A DNA stretch of 64,000 nt from CAZUZS01 sp964624795 (GTDB taxonomy: Bacteria; Calditrichota; Calditrichia; RBG-13-44-9): NCBI GenBank assembly GCA_964624795.1, contig CAZUZS010000015.1, forward strand, positions 1 through 64,000, read 5' to 3'. Below are positions 45,657-54,426 of this stretch, piece after piece. Position 1 is the stretch's first letter. Each line of letters starts with the position of its first letter. A program made the position numbers and the translations under genes. The notes beneath the pieces were generated by a model, which saw only the letters and a program-made list of their open reading frames with translations, was not told the origin of the DNA and ran no database searches.

Positions 45657-46091
45657 TCAGCCGGCCCAATATTTTTTTAGCAGCTCATTCTCCAGACGAT
45701 GCATCTTTTCCCGTTCCGCTTCGGTTGCATCGTCGTAGCCTTCCAAATGAAGCAGTCCGTGGAAAATCAGCCGAGCAATCTCGTTTGTCACCGGGACGCC
45801 GTACTGCCTGGCCTGTATTTTTGCCCTATCGAAACTGATGTAGATTTCTGCTTCTATTTCTCCGCCGGGATTCAAATTGAATGTCATGACGTCGGTGTAG
45901 CTGCTATCGTTCAGATATTTGGAGTGCAATTTTCGAAGATATTCGTCATCGACCAGGATCACGCTCAATTCATTTACCGCCAGGCGTCGCTCAACCAGCA
46001 CGCGATCAATAACCGGCTTATACTGCTTAAGGGATATTTCATTCCCAGGGAGATCATTGTGCAGGTGTATGTTCGCTCTCTTTCTTGTCAT
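45657..46091 (-). CDS. ybeY: Endoribonuclease YbeY
   Basis: A 144-residue zinc-dependent RNase for 16S rRNA 3' maturation and ribosome quality control. It shows LSVILVDDEYLRKLHSKYLNDSSYTDVMTF and the metal site FHGLLHLEGYDDATEAEREKMHRLE. The third metal His of the classical HGxLHLxGYDH motif is Asp here, as I recall for several FCB-group YbeY proteins. I start at the ATG with GGAG ten bases upstream (38-base overlap with the upstream gene). A longer start would lie in the low-complexity tail of that gene, read in another frame. Confidence 0.93.
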   Translation of the reverse strand: MTRKRANIHLHNDLPGNEISLKQYKPVIDRVLVERRLAVNELSVILVDDEYLRKLHSKYLNDSSYTDVMTFNLNPGGEIEAEIYISFDRAKIQARQYGVPVTNEIARLIFHGLLHLEGYDDATEAEREKMHRLENELLKKYWAG

Positions 46092-48513
46092 CTTTATCTT
46101 TCTCCACGCCGCCGGAAGCCTGCTTTTCCCTGCCGGACGCCTCATCGGCAGATGCCGGAGATTTCGCACCGCCCTTTCTGCTCTTTTGCGGCGTAATTTT
46201 TCCCTCTGCCTCTTGTTTTTCAGAACCGGACTGACGGCCTTTCTCACCTTTGGGCTCACTTCCCGGGTACTCAATCCGGAGGTGGTGAATGCCCATTAAA
46301 ATAGGAATAAATGCCTGTTTGATCTCATTCAATTCGCGCAACGTCACATCGCATTCATCCAGTTGTCCCTCCTGAAATCGCTTTTCAATAAGGTCTTCCA
46401 CCAGGGAGCTGATCCGTTGAAGGTTGGGATTGGGAAGCGCGCGGGAAGCAGCTTCCACAGCGTCGGCCAGCATCGAGATGGCGGTTTCCTTGGACTGCGG
46501 TTTTGGCCCCGGATACCTGAAATCATTCTCATTGATGTCTTTGGGGTCCATGGTCTCGGTGGCCTTATGATAAAAATAGGCCATCAGGTTGGTTCCGTGA
46601 TGTTCCGGAATGAACTGTTTTACTGCGCGCGGCAGTCCATACTCATCAGCCAGTTCAAGACCGGCTTTTACATGCTTGGCAAGAATCAGCGAACTCATGG
46701 TGGGCGTCAATTTTTCGTGCTTGTTCATCGCCCCGGCTTGATTTTCGACAAAATATTCGGCGCGCTGCATTTTCCCGACATCGTGGTAATAACAGCCTAC
46801 CCGCGCCAGCAGTGAGTTTGCGCCAATCGCCTTCGCCGCCGCCTCCGCCAGATTTCCCACGATTATGCTGTGGTGGAAGGTACCCGGCGCTTCTACCGAC
46901 AGCCGTTTCAACAGCGGATGGTTCAGATCTGACAATTCCAGCAGCGTAATATCGGTCGATACATCGAACAGCTTCTCAAAAATGCCGATCAGCAAAAAAA
47001 CCGCCGTGGGAACCAGGATGGCATTGGGTAGCATGTAGAAGCCCAGGTTTTGCAGCATGGAAGAGAAAGAGTCGTAGTGAATGAAACCGTAACTAAAACT
47101 AAGTATGCTGTACCCAATTAGAATGTAAAGAATCGCACGAAACATCTGCCCCCGGTTGCGGATCTTCTGGACTGAAAGTAATGCGATGGTGCCAACCACC
47201 AGCGTAACCAGCGCCAGGTAGAAATTATTGCCCTGCGCAGCACCCAGTACAAAACTGATGACAACTGTGCCCAGAAATGCTACCGGGGCATCCAGCAGCA
47301 TGGATAGCAGCATAGGGCCCAGTGTGACGGGAATACTCAGGAAATTCCATTTCAAAACACCATCGATCAGCATTGCCAAAAGAAATTGAATTATGAGTAT
47401 GGTGGTGATAAGGCCGAGCATTTTGTTATCGGCAAAAAATCCGGGACGGTAATAATAGACATAAATGCCAAATATGAAGATTATTAAAAGTGCAAAAATA
47501 TATTCCCCGACATAAAAGAGGAAGTGATGCCAGCCGCGTTGCAGACCGCTTCGTTCCTTTAACGCCTCAGCTAACGACTGCAATTTCAGGTAGATATCCT
47601 CTGTAATAATTTCGTGGCTATCAACAATCCGTTCATCCTTATGCACAAAGCCGCTGGTTGTCGGTACTTCGTGAATCGCTTTATCTTTGCGGGTGGTGGT
47701 GATTTCCTGGTTATATATAAGATCGGGGGTAAGAAAAGCCGACACTATCATCGGCGCCAATTGAACCTCTGCAGAGGTTGCAGGATATTTCCTGCTGAGG
47801 ATGTCGGAAATCGTTTTTTTTGCCTCCTGCAAGTCCATCACCTGGTCTACATCTGTTTCCTCTTCCACGCCATTTCGGATTATGATCAACTTTTTCTCTT
47901 CGATCCTGTCTTTAGGAACATTAATTATGCCGCTACTATACACCCTGGAAAATGCATCCGTAAGGTTTTTATGGAATAGACTCAGTTGTTTGGTCCGGTA
48001 CAATTCGAATAGCTGATTCACATTCTCAAAAGTTAAGCTCACATTATATTTAACAAATATCTGTTGAATCAGGCTGTCCACCTTCGCCTCCCGCGGCAAC
48101 TTATCCTTCTCAAGGTTCTGCGTTTTCACATCCCGCATAATTTTCCCAAAGAAGACAGTCAGTTCCTCGAACAACTTCTTCAATTTTAGATCCTGCACTT
48201 CCACAGCGTTAGACTGGTGGTCGTACACCGGGGGAACACTCAGCCGGGCCTGTTCTCTCTCCCGGGCCAGTACATCTTTGGATTTGATAATCGGAAAGGT
48301 AAATGGTGCAATAATCTCGCTGCGGGCGATACTGCCCACTGTGAGATTGCTGTATTCAAAAGGACGCTCACTTGGCAGCATGACGACGATAACCAGCACC
48401 AAAATAACACCAAGGATAGTTTTTGCCAGCACGTCATCCAGCGGTTTACCCAGAAATGTTTTCTTGTTCAGGTAATCGTTAACCTCTTTTCGGATCACAG
48501 AAAATTTCTTCAT
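46054..48513 (-). CDS. PgpH-like 7TM-HD cyclic-di-AMP phosphodiesterase
   Basis: An 819-residue membrane protein of the 7TMR-HD family; PgpH members hydrolyse c-di-AMP. One N-terminal membrane helix (TILGVILVLVIVVML) is followed by a large extracytoplasmic 7TMR-HDED domain and seven membrane helices (about residues 310-490). The HDIG domain follows, with metal ligands in APGTFHHSIIVGNLAEAAAKAIG, GCYYHDVGKMQRAEYFVENQ, LILAKHVKAGLELADEYGLP and FIPEHHGTNLM. The last 60 residues are a low-complexity Lys/Glu/Gly/Ser tail overlapping ybeY. The ATG at 48513 has AAGG seven bases upstream. The ybeY partnership is common. Confidence 0.93.
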   Translation of the reverse strand: MKKFSVIRKEVNDYLNKKTFLGKPLDDVLAKTILGVILVLVIVVMLPSERPFEYSNLTVGSIARSEIIAPFTFPIIKSKDVLAREREQARLSVPPVYDHQSNAVEVQDLKLKKLFEELTVFFGKIMRDVKTQNLEKDKLPREAKVDSLIQQIFVKYNVSLTFENVNQLFELYRTKQLSLFHKNLTDAFSRVYSSGIINVPKDRIEEKKLIIIRNGVEEETDVDQVMDLQEAKKTISDILSRKYPATSAEVQLAPMIVSAFLTPDLIYNQEITTTRKDKAIHEVPTTSGFVHKDERIVDSHEIITEDIYLKLQSLAEALKERSGLQRGWHHFLFYVGEYIFALLIIFIFGIYVYYYRPGFFADNKMLGLITTILIIQFLLAMLIDGVLKWNFLSIPVTLGPMLLSMLLDAPVAFLGTVVISFVLGAAQGNNFYLALVTLVVGTIALLSVQKIRNRGQMFRAILYILIGYSILSFSYGFIHYDSFSSMLQNLGFYMLPNAILVPTAVFLLIGIFEKLFDVSTDITLLELSDLNHPLLKRLSVEAPGTFHHSIIVGNLAEAAAKAIGANSLLARVGCYYHDVGKMQRAEYFVENQAGAMNKHEKLTPTMSSLILAKHVKAGLELADEYGLPRAVKQFIPEHHGTNLMAYFYHKATETMDPKDINENDFRYPGPKPQSKETAISMLADAVEAASRALPNPNLQRISSLVEDLIEKRFQEGQLDECDVTLRELNEIKQAFIPILMGIHHLRIEYPGSEPKGEKGRQSGSEKQEAEGKITPQKSRKGGAKSPASADEASGREKQASGGVEKDKDDKKESEHTPAQ

Positions 48514-48550
48514 TCGGTTACCTTCGTTTCCTTCATGGTTTTCAACCGGT

Positions 48551-48556
48551 AATATA
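48551..48556 (-). promoter_or_regulatory. -10 element upstream of the PgpH-like gene
   Basis: TATATT on the minus strand about 38 bases before the ATG; the -35 is poor. Same -10 form as other promoters in this window. Confidence 0.3.
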
Positions 48557-48881
48557 ATTAAAAAACGGCAGATATGGAAAATTATCTTAAAAGTGCAAAG
48601 CCTACCTGATCTCCGTAATTTCCGGGACCGGATCATCTGTTATAAGATCTAAAAATTACACTTCAGGGTAAATTGGGACAGGCCCCAAAGGCGACGACGC
48701 CTGCCGGATGGGCCGGCTTCACGGCCCGGATGACCTCGCTCTGTTATTTGTCAGCCACATCTCCGGCCTCCATACCGAAACCGGGAGAAGAGGTCACAAG
48801 CATTACTGCAGTGACGGGGATACTGCGGTTGTTGCCTGCTCCTTTCATGAAAGGCAACTTTGCCGAATGTCCAAGATTATC

Positions 48882-48911
48882 TTGACACTTTTCCAACTTT
48901 GTCATTATATT
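48882..48911 (+). promoter_or_regulatory. Promoter of acyl-CoA synthetase gene
   Basis: Consensus TTGACA, 18-base spacer, TATATT. The predicted start is near 48918, giving a leader of about 20 bases that contains GGAGGAG. Confidence 0.65.
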
Positions 48912-48938
48912 CAACTTAAGAAAATTGATGGAGGAGAT

Positions 48939-50741
48939 ATGAATTACCCCAATATCGGTACCATGTTCAAAACGGTTTGTGAAAAGTATCCGGAGAAAGA
49001 TGTGATGATGTACAAAGCGGGGGAAAAGTACCATTCAGTAGCATTCAAGGAAATCCAGAAAAGGGCCGCGAATTTAAGCGGGGGATTAAAAACACTGGGT
49101 GTGGAGAAAGGCGACCGGGTTCTTTTGCTCTCCGAGAACCGGGTTGAATGGGCCTTGTCGGACTATGCTATTCTGACTCTGGGGGCGGTTACAGTTCCGA
49201 TTTACCCGACTCTGCTGCCTTCGCACATCAAGTATATTATTAACAACTCCGAAGGAAAAATCATCATTGTTTCAAACCAGGAACAACTGGAAAAAATTCG
49301 GGAAATTCGAAAGGAACTCCCAAAGCTCAAAAACATTATTTCAATCGAAGGAGAAACGGGGGAAGATGTAATCTCATTTCAGGATATCCTGAAGGAGGGT
49401 GAAAGCTATCTCGGAAAAAATCCGACCTTTATCGATGATGCGCTGAGCGGGATCAGCCGGGATGATATGGCAAGTGTTATCTATACCTCAGGAACGACCG
49501 GTGTCCCCAAGGGAGCAATGCTGACTCACGGCAATTTTTTATCGAATGTGGAAGGCTCGCGGCAAGTGATTGAGGTTACTGATCAGGATTTATTTCTTTC
49601 GTTCCTTCCGCTCTCTCATGTTTTCGAGAGAATGGCAGGCCACTTTTTGGCATTCTTTTGTGGGGCAACAATTGCCTACGCAGAAAGCATCGATACTGTG
49701 GCGGCAAACCTGCAGGAAGTGCATCCGACAATAATGACCAGTGTTCCGCGTTTTTTCGAAAAAGTGTATGCGCGGGTGCTGGAGTCGCTGGAAGAAGGAT
49801 CGGCAGTGAAACGAAAAATATTTTTCTGGGCAATCGAAGTGGGCAAGAAAGCCATTCTGTACAAGCAGAAAAACATGCCGCTGTCCGGTATGCTGAAGGT
49901 GCGCTACAAAATTGCCGATAAACTGGTTTACTCTAAATTGAAAGAAAGAGTCGGCGGAAGAATTCGTCTTTTTATTTCCGGAGGCGCTCCACTATCCCGG
50001 GAGATCAATGAATTTTTCAATTCTGCCGGTCTCGTTCTGCTTGAAGGCTACGGGCTTACCGAATCTTCCCCGGTAATCACGGTAAACCGGGTAGAGAGCT
50101 TTAAATTCGGATCCGCCGGTTTGCCAATCTCCAATGTGGAAGTAAAAATTGCCGAAGATGGGGAAATTCTCACCCGCGGGCCTCATGTAATGAAAGGCTA
50201 CTTTAAAGATGAAGAGGCTACCAAAGAGGCCATCGATAATGACAACTGGCTTCATACCGGCGATATGGGGTATTTCGACAAAGACGGTTTTCTGTTTATC
50301 AACGACCGCAAAAAGAACATCATCGTCACTTCCGGCGGGAAGAATGTAGCGCCTCAGGCAATCGAAAATCTGCTCATCACCTCCCGTTACATCGATCAGG
50401 CGGTGGTTGTGGGCGACAAGCGAAAATACTGCTCGGCATTCATCGTACCGGACATGGAAAAGCTAAAATCCTACGCACAAAAGAACAAGATAGAGTACCG
50501 GGATGAAGATGACCTCCTCACAAATGACCAGATCCAAAATCTGATGCGTGAGGAGATCGATTACGTTTCGGTCGATTTGGCAAGTTATGAAACAATAAAA
50601 AAATTCAAACTGCTGAAGGAGCCGTTCACCATCGAGAGCAACGAGCTGACGCCCACTCAAAAAGTGAAACGCAACGTAGTGGAACAGAAATACAAAGCGC
50701 TCATCGATGAAATGTATCCCGATGATGAGCACAATTCCTGA
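48939..50741 (+). CDS. Long-chain acyl-CoA synthetase (AMP-forming)
   Basis: A 600-residue ANL-superfamily ligase that activates fatty acids to acyl-CoA via an acyl-adenylate. Motifs: VIYTSGTTGVPKGAMLTHGNF (P-loop), FLPLSHVFERMAGHF, LLEGYGLTESSPVITVN, WLHTGDMGYFDKDGFLFINDRKKN and TSGGKNVAPQAIENLL (A10 lysine region), plus a typical FadD/FAA C-terminal extension. I start at the ATG after GGAGGAG, just downstream of a consensus promoter. An upstream in-frame ATG would include 77 residues transcribed from before that promoter. It is followed five bases later by a DUF4416 gene. Confidence 0.95.
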   Translation: MNYPNIGTMFKTVCEKYPEKDVMMYKAGEKYHSVAFKEIQKRAANLSGGLKTLGVEKGDRVLLLSENRVEWALSDYAILTLGAVTVPIYPTLLPSHIKYIINNSEGKIIIVSNQEQLEKIREIRKELPKLKNIISIEGETGEDVISFQDILKEGESYLGKNPTFIDDALSGISRDDMASVIYTSGTTGVPKGAMLTHGNFLSNVEGSRQVIEVTDQDLFLSFLPLSHVFERMAGHFLAFFCGATIAYAESIDTVAANLQEVHPTIMTSVPRFFEKVYARVLESLEEGSAVKRKIFFWAIEVGKKAILYKQKNMPLSGMLKVRYKIADKLVYSKLKERVGGRIRLFISGGAPLSREINEFFNSAGLVLLEGYGLTESSPVITVNRVESFKFGSAGLPISNVEVKIAEDGEILTRGPHVMKGYFKDEEATKEAIDNDNWLHTGDMGYFDKDGFLFINDRKKNIIVTSGGKNVAPQAIENLLITSRYIDQAVVVGDKRKYCSAFIVPDMEKLKSYAQKNKIEYRDEDDLLTNDQIQNLMREEIDYVSVDLASYETIKKFKLLKEPFTIESNELTPTQKVKRNVVEQKYKALIDEMYPDDEHNS

Positions 50742-50746
50742 ATTAG

Positions 50747-51286
50747 ATGGGTAAACTCAGAACATATCCTCCGGTGAAGATTTTTGTGGCCGTGACGTAC
50801 GCGCAGCAGATTTCGCCGGAGGAAGTTTTTGCCGGGCTTGAACATCTCCTGTCGCCGGTAGATAGCAGGAGCGGGATTTTCGCATTCTCGGAATTCACGG
50901 ATTACTATTTCCCAGAAATGGGTGCAGAGCTGAAAAAGCAGGTCATCGCATTCCGGGATTTGCTGCCGGCGGAAAACCTGCCGGATATCAAGATCTCGAC
51001 AAATATTCTCGAAACCCAATTTGCCGGCGAGAACGGCAGGAGGGCGAATATCGATCCCGGCTACATCTGCGCGGCAAAAGTGGTTCTGGCAACAACCAAG
51101 GATTACGATCACCGGCTCTACCTGGGCCGCGGCATCTTTGGCGATGTGCACCTGCGTTTTCGGGGAGGACACTTTGGTCCCAACGACTGGACTTACCCCG
51201 ATTACCGGCAGCCGGAAATCATCCGCTTTTTTGAGGAGCTTCGTGGAGCTTATATGAACCAATTGAAGGATTATCCTGTTGGATAA
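50747..51286 (+). CDS. DUF4416 family protein
   Basis: A 179-residue protein matching DUF4416, of unknown function. Recognisable blocks are FSEFTDYYFPEMGAELKKQ, the DPGYICAAKVVLATTKDYDHR core with YLGRGIFGDVHLRFRGG, and the C-terminal WTYPDYRQPEIIRFFEELR. Soluble, no signal peptide. It starts five bases after the acyl-CoA synthetase, so the two are probably co-transcribed; purM follows after 103 bases. Confidence 0.85.
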   Translation: MGKLRTYPPVKIFVAVTYAQQISPEEVFAGLEHLLSPVDSRSGIFAFSEFTDYYFPEMGAELKKQVIAFRDLLPAENLPDIKISTNILETQFAGENGRRANIDPGYICAAKVVLATTKDYDHRLYLGRGIFGDVHLRFRGGHFGPNDWTYPDYRQPEIIRFFEELRGAYMNQLKDYPVG

Positions 51287-51389
51287 ATTAATTCAGATAC
51301 AGCAATCGGCGACTTGCCTGGTGGTGCCTGCAATTGCGGCGGTTTTAAAACAGGAATTTTTAATCATCTAAATTTTTAGAGTAGAAGGC

Positions 51390-52397
51390 ATGGAAAAAAA
51401 AGTTACCTATCGTGACGCGGGTGTGGATATCGAGAAAGCGGAGAGATCACTTTCCGGTCTGAAGAAATTGATCGGTGAAACGCACAATGACAGAGTTCTG
51501 AAAAATATCGGCGCTTTCGGCGGATTTTATGAATTCCCGGCAAACGAATATGAACGTCCCGTGCTGATTGCCAGCACCGACGGGGTGGGCACCAAATTGA
51601 AAGTGGCCATGATGATGGACCTCCATTCCACAGTCGGGCAGGATCTCGTCAACCACTGTATCAACGATATTGCGGTATGCGGCGCTACTCCCCTGTTTTT
51701 CCTGGACTATTTTGCCTGCGGCAGCCTGCAGGAAGATGTGTACAGGCAAATCATAGAAGGTTTCGCAACCGCCTGCAAGGCAGCCGGGCTGCCGCTGATC
51801 GGCGGTGAAACTGCGGAAATGCCGGATCTCTATTCCGGAAGCGAATATGACCTTGCCGGCACAATTGTCGGTGTGGTTGAAAAAGACAAGATTATAGATG
51901 GAAGCCGGATAAAGGAGGGTGATGTTCTTATCGGCGTATCTTCCAACGGACTCCACACCAACGGCTACTCGCTGGCGCGGAAGGTGCTTTTCCCGAAATA
52001 CAAACCGGTCGATTACATCGAGGAGATCGGAAATGTACTGGGAGATGAGCTTCTCAAAATTCATCTGAATTATTATCCCATAATCGATGAGCTGACCCGG
52101 ATTTTCGAGGTGCGGGGAATAGCGCACATCACCGGTGGTGGCCTGTTCAAAAATACCGTCCGGGTCGTGCCTGACGGGCTCGAACCCGAGTTTGATTGGA
52201 GAAGCTGGCCGGTGCCTGCCATCTTTCAGTTTATCCGGCGCACGGGAAACGTGCCGGAAGAGGACATGCGGCAGACCTTTAACATGGGAATCGGGCTGGT
52301 GCTGGTGGTCGACCAAAATATGCAGGCCAATATTTTAAGCTATGCAAAAAAGTTTAAGCAGGAGTTTTATTCAATTGGGGAAATTATTAAAATCTGA
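51390..52397 (+). CDS. purM: Phosphoribosylformylglycinamidine cyclo-ligase PurM
   Basis: A 335-residue enzyme of purine synthesis forming AIR from FGAM with ATP. It has VTYRDAGVDIEKAERSL, VLIASTDGVGTKLKVAMM, QDLVNHCINDIAVCGATPLFFLDYFACG, GGETAEMPDLYSGSEYDLAGTIVG, VLIGVSSNGLHTNGYSLARK and ITGGGLFKN. The length is normal. AGAAGG precedes the ATG. No other pur genes lie nearby. Confidence 0.97.
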   Translation: MEKKVTYRDAGVDIEKAERSLSGLKKLIGETHNDRVLKNIGAFGGFYEFPANEYERPVLIASTDGVGTKLKVAMMMDLHSTVGQDLVNHCINDIAVCGATPLFFLDYFACGSLQEDVYRQIIEGFATACKAAGLPLIGGETAEMPDLYSGSEYDLAGTIVGVVEKDKIIDGSRIKEGDVLIGVSSNGLHTNGYSLARKVLFPKYKPVDYIEEIGNVLGDELLKIHLNYYPIIDELTRIFEVRGIAHITGGGLFKNTVRVVPDGLEPEFDWRSWPVPAIFQFIRRTGNVPEEDMRQTFNMGIGLVLVVDQNMQANILSYAKKFKQEFYSIGEIIKI

Positions 52398-52535
52398 AAC
52401 TTGATTCACCCAAATTCAGTATTTTCCGAAAGCCTGGATGGTCCCTTTGAATTTGAAAACAATCTTAAAATAAACCTCCGAACATGCTGCCGGGGAAGCA
52501 CAAATACAAATTCTCCATCAGGGAAGGAAACGAAA

Positions 52536-53573
52536 ATGGCGGAAATTCGGTTTCGAAAAGAGCGGGTTACCGCGAGAATTCGTAATCCATTGCACAATTT
52601 TGAATTGACAGAAGATCATATTGAGATACGCTTCGATCCGTTGCTGGGAAACACCACGCGAATCGCCGGTCCTAAGGGCCTGGATAAAATCCCGGAAGAA
52701 GATCCGCTGCAGGAGTTCGTGGCAAACGCCAAACCATGTTTTTTCTGCGCCGGCCGGGTGGAGAACCAAACGCCGAAGATGCCGCATGGAATAAATCCCG
52801 AGGGAAGGATTGAAATTGGTGAAGCACTGCTCTTTCCGAATCTTTCCGGTTTCGCGCGCTACAGCGGGGTCTGCATCTTTTCCAAAGAACACTTTATTTA
52901 TCTGAACGCGTTCAGCGAAGGACAGATTCTGAATGCTTTAAAAGCCTGCCGACAATATCTTCAACAATGCGCGAAATTCGATAACGAAATCCTTTATGCC
53001 AGCGTGAACGGAAATTACCTGCTTCCGGCGGGCAGCAGCATTCTGCACCCTCACCTGCAGCCCATCCTCGACCCCTATCCCACCAATCATCAGCGGCTGC
53101 TGCTGGAACACAGCGAACAGTATTTTCAGAATTATCGCTCGAACTTCTGGACGGACTTAAAGGCACAGGAAGAACCAGGACCGCGTTCCCTGTTCAAATC
53201 CGCGCACACCTTTTTCTTCACGCCGTTCGCACCGGTAGGATTTAACGAAATCGATGCCGTCATCGGAAACGGTGAACCATTCCCGGAGTTGGATGACCAA
53301 GTTCTGCAGGAATTATCATCGGGAATAAAAAAGATTTTCTCGTTTTACCACAGCCGGAACCGGAACAGTTTTAACCTGGCGATTTTCTCGCCGCCGGTTT
53401 CTCCGGACAGAAGAAGATCTCAGATGCCATGCATTTTAAAAATCTGCACCCGCCCTGCTCTTGCCCCGTATTACCGTAACGATGTGACTTTTTTTGAGAA
53501 ACTTCATGCCGAATCGATGATCGACTGTACGCCGGAGCAAGTAGCGCAGGATTTTCGAAATCAGATGAGTTAG
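52536..53573 (+). CDS. Galactose-1-phosphate uridylyltransferase-like protein (HIT superfamily)
   Basis: A 345-residue nucleotidyltransferase of the GalT branch. A Cys pair (PCFFCAGR) resembles the zinc CxxC of GalT, and the catalytic histidine motif lies in AGSSILHPHLQPILD (HPHxQ). The second half (FFFTPFAPVGFNEIDAVIG) corresponds to the second HIT-like repeat. The substrate is uncertain: HPHLQ in place of HPHGQ and the moderate similarity leave open another sugar-phosphate or a diadenosine polyphosphate. I start at the ATG with AAGGA seven bases upstream; an upstream TTG start adds 45 residues without similarity. A terminator follows within 20 bases. Confidence 0.75.
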   Translation: MAEIRFRKERVTARIRNPLHNFELTEDHIEIRFDPLLGNTTRIAGPKGLDKIPEEDPLQEFVANAKPCFFCAGRVENQTPKMPHGINPEGRIEIGEALLFPNLSGFARYSGVCIFSKEHFIYLNAFSEGQILNALKACRQYLQQCAKFDNEILYASVNGNYLLPAGSSILHPHLQPILDPYPTNHQRLLLEHSEQYFQNYRSNFWTDLKAQEEPGPRSLFKSAHTFFFTPFAPVGFNEIDAVIGNGEPFPELDDQVLQELSSGIKKIFSFYHSRNRNSFNLAIFSPPVSPDRRRSQMPCILKICTRPALAPYYRNDVTFFEKLHAESMIDCTPEQVAQDFRNQMS

Positions 53574-53592
53574 CATTCCCCCAAAAAATAGA

Positions 53593-53616
53593 AAAGCCCC
53601 GAATCTGCGGGGCTTT
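53593..53616. terminator. Bidirectional rho-independent terminator
   Basis: AAAGCCCC and GGGGCTTT pair around an 8-base loop. On the minus strand the hairpin is followed by TTTTCTATTTTTT, a good terminator for tRNA-Glu. On the plus strand it ends the purM/GalT-like unit. Confidence 0.85.
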
Positions 53617-53622
53617 CATTTG

Positions 53623-53695
53623 TAGCGCGTACGGGAGTCGAACCCGTGTTACCGACGTGAGAGGCCGGCGTCCTGGACCACTAGACGAACGCGCC
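53623..53695 (-). tRNA. tRNA-Glu (anticodon CTC)
   Basis: A 73-base cloverleaf. Acceptor stem GGCGCGT/ACGCGCT with discriminator A, D-arm TCGTCTAGTGGTCCAGGAC, anticodon stem CCGGC-CTCTCAC-GTCGG giving anticodon CTC, and T-arm ACGGGTTCGACTCCCGT. CCA is not encoded. Confidence 0.95.
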
Positions 53696-53735
53696 GGATA
53701 TTGTTTTGGCCTTGCTGCCTTCAAAAACCGGGGCA

Positions 53736-53764
53736 AATATAACCACGTCTATATTTGAAATCAA
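53736..53764 (-). promoter_or_regulatory. Promoter of tRNA-Glu
   Basis: TTGATT, 17-base spacer, TATATT followed by TG (TATATTTG, matching the TAnnTTTG form) on the minus strand, about 40 bases upstream of the tRNA. Confidence 0.6.
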
Positions 53765-53865
53765 CTTCAAATGAAGATTAGCGGGTAAGTCCGGCCCAAT
53801 CCGACTATCGCATCAAGTTTATTCCGCCGGGAATGTGCAGAAATAATACAAAATCCAACAAGAGC

Positions 53866-53988
53866 TCAGTAGTATTTCTTTCTTATTTTCTTGATCCGGT
53901 TATAGTCGATAAAACCTACCGCCAGATTGAAAACCACAAAAAGTGTAACAATAATAAGGAATGGAAAGAACAAACTGCTGAAAGACAT
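53866..53988 (-). CDS. 40-residue single-pass membrane protein
   Basis: A small gene with GGAGG eight bases before its ATG. It encodes MSFSSLFFPFLIIVTLFVV followed by FNLAVGFIDYNRIKKIRKKYY: one hydrophobic helix (residues 5-25) and a strongly basic cytoplasmic tail ending in aromatic residues. No known family comes to mind. It lies alone between tRNA-Glu and tRNA-Arg, with a promoter-like TTGGCA-N17-TAGTAA at 54041-54069. Ribosome site and topology are convincing; function is unknown. Confidence 0.65.
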   Translation of the reverse strand: MSFSSLFFPFLIIVTLFVVFNLAVGFIDYNRIKKIRKKYY

Positions 53989-54214
53989 TCTTAAAACCTC
54001 CGTGTCAGGTAAAGCATAAATCCGTACATACACATCAATCTTACTATCTTAAGGCCAACAGCGTGCCAATTTTCTGAAGAGGCATGAAAATATAGGAGCA
54101 TCCAGCAATTAGTCGTTGCTGAGGGAACTATTGATTATCAAATCCAGAATCTGATGTATTTCACAGCGGGGAGATTAAAGAAAATAGAGGGTGTTTTGTC
54201 TGTCAAAAAAAGAG

Positions 54215-54288
54215 CACGCCCGGAGGGACTCGAACCCCCAACCCTCAGATCCGAAGTCTGATGCTCTATCCAATTGAGCTACGGGCGC
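54215..54288 (-). tRNA. tRNA-Arg (anticodon TCG)
   Basis: A 74-base cloverleaf. Acceptor GCGCCCG/CGGGCGT with discriminator G, D-arm TAGCTCAATTGGATAGAGC, anticodon arm TCAGA-CTTCGGA-TCTGA with anticodon TCG, and T-arm GGGGGTTCGAGTCCCTC. A run of seven T follows closely. It lies five bases after tRNA-Leu and is probably co-transcribed with it. Confidence 0.95.
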
Positions 54289-54293
54289 GAAAG

Positions 54294-54377
54294 TGCGCGG
54301 GGAGGGACTCGAACCCTCACGGGATTTCTCCCACCAGATCCTAAGTCTGGCGCGTCTGCCAATTCCGCCATCCGCGC
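54294..54377 (-). tRNA. tRNA-Leu (anticodon TAG)
   Basis: An 84-base class II tRNA. Acceptor GCGCGGA/CCCGCGC (last pair A-C mismatched), anticodon arm CCAGA-CTTAGGA-TCTGG with anticodon TAG, long variable arm TGGGAGAAATCCCGT, T-arm GAGGGTTCGAGTCCCTC and discriminator A. Confidence 0.95.
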
Positions 54378-54388
54378 TTTGCGGCGAA

Positions 54389-54417
54389 AATATAGACGAT
54401 GTTCCGTGAAAGCGCAA
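54389..54417 (-). promoter_or_regulatory. Promoter of tRNA-Leu/tRNA-Arg
   Basis: TTGCGC, 17-base spacer, TATATT on the minus strand, ending 12 bases before the tRNA-Leu 5' end. It lies just beyond the end of the upstream protein gene. Confidence 0.55.
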
Positions 54418-54426
54418 CCATTTTTC

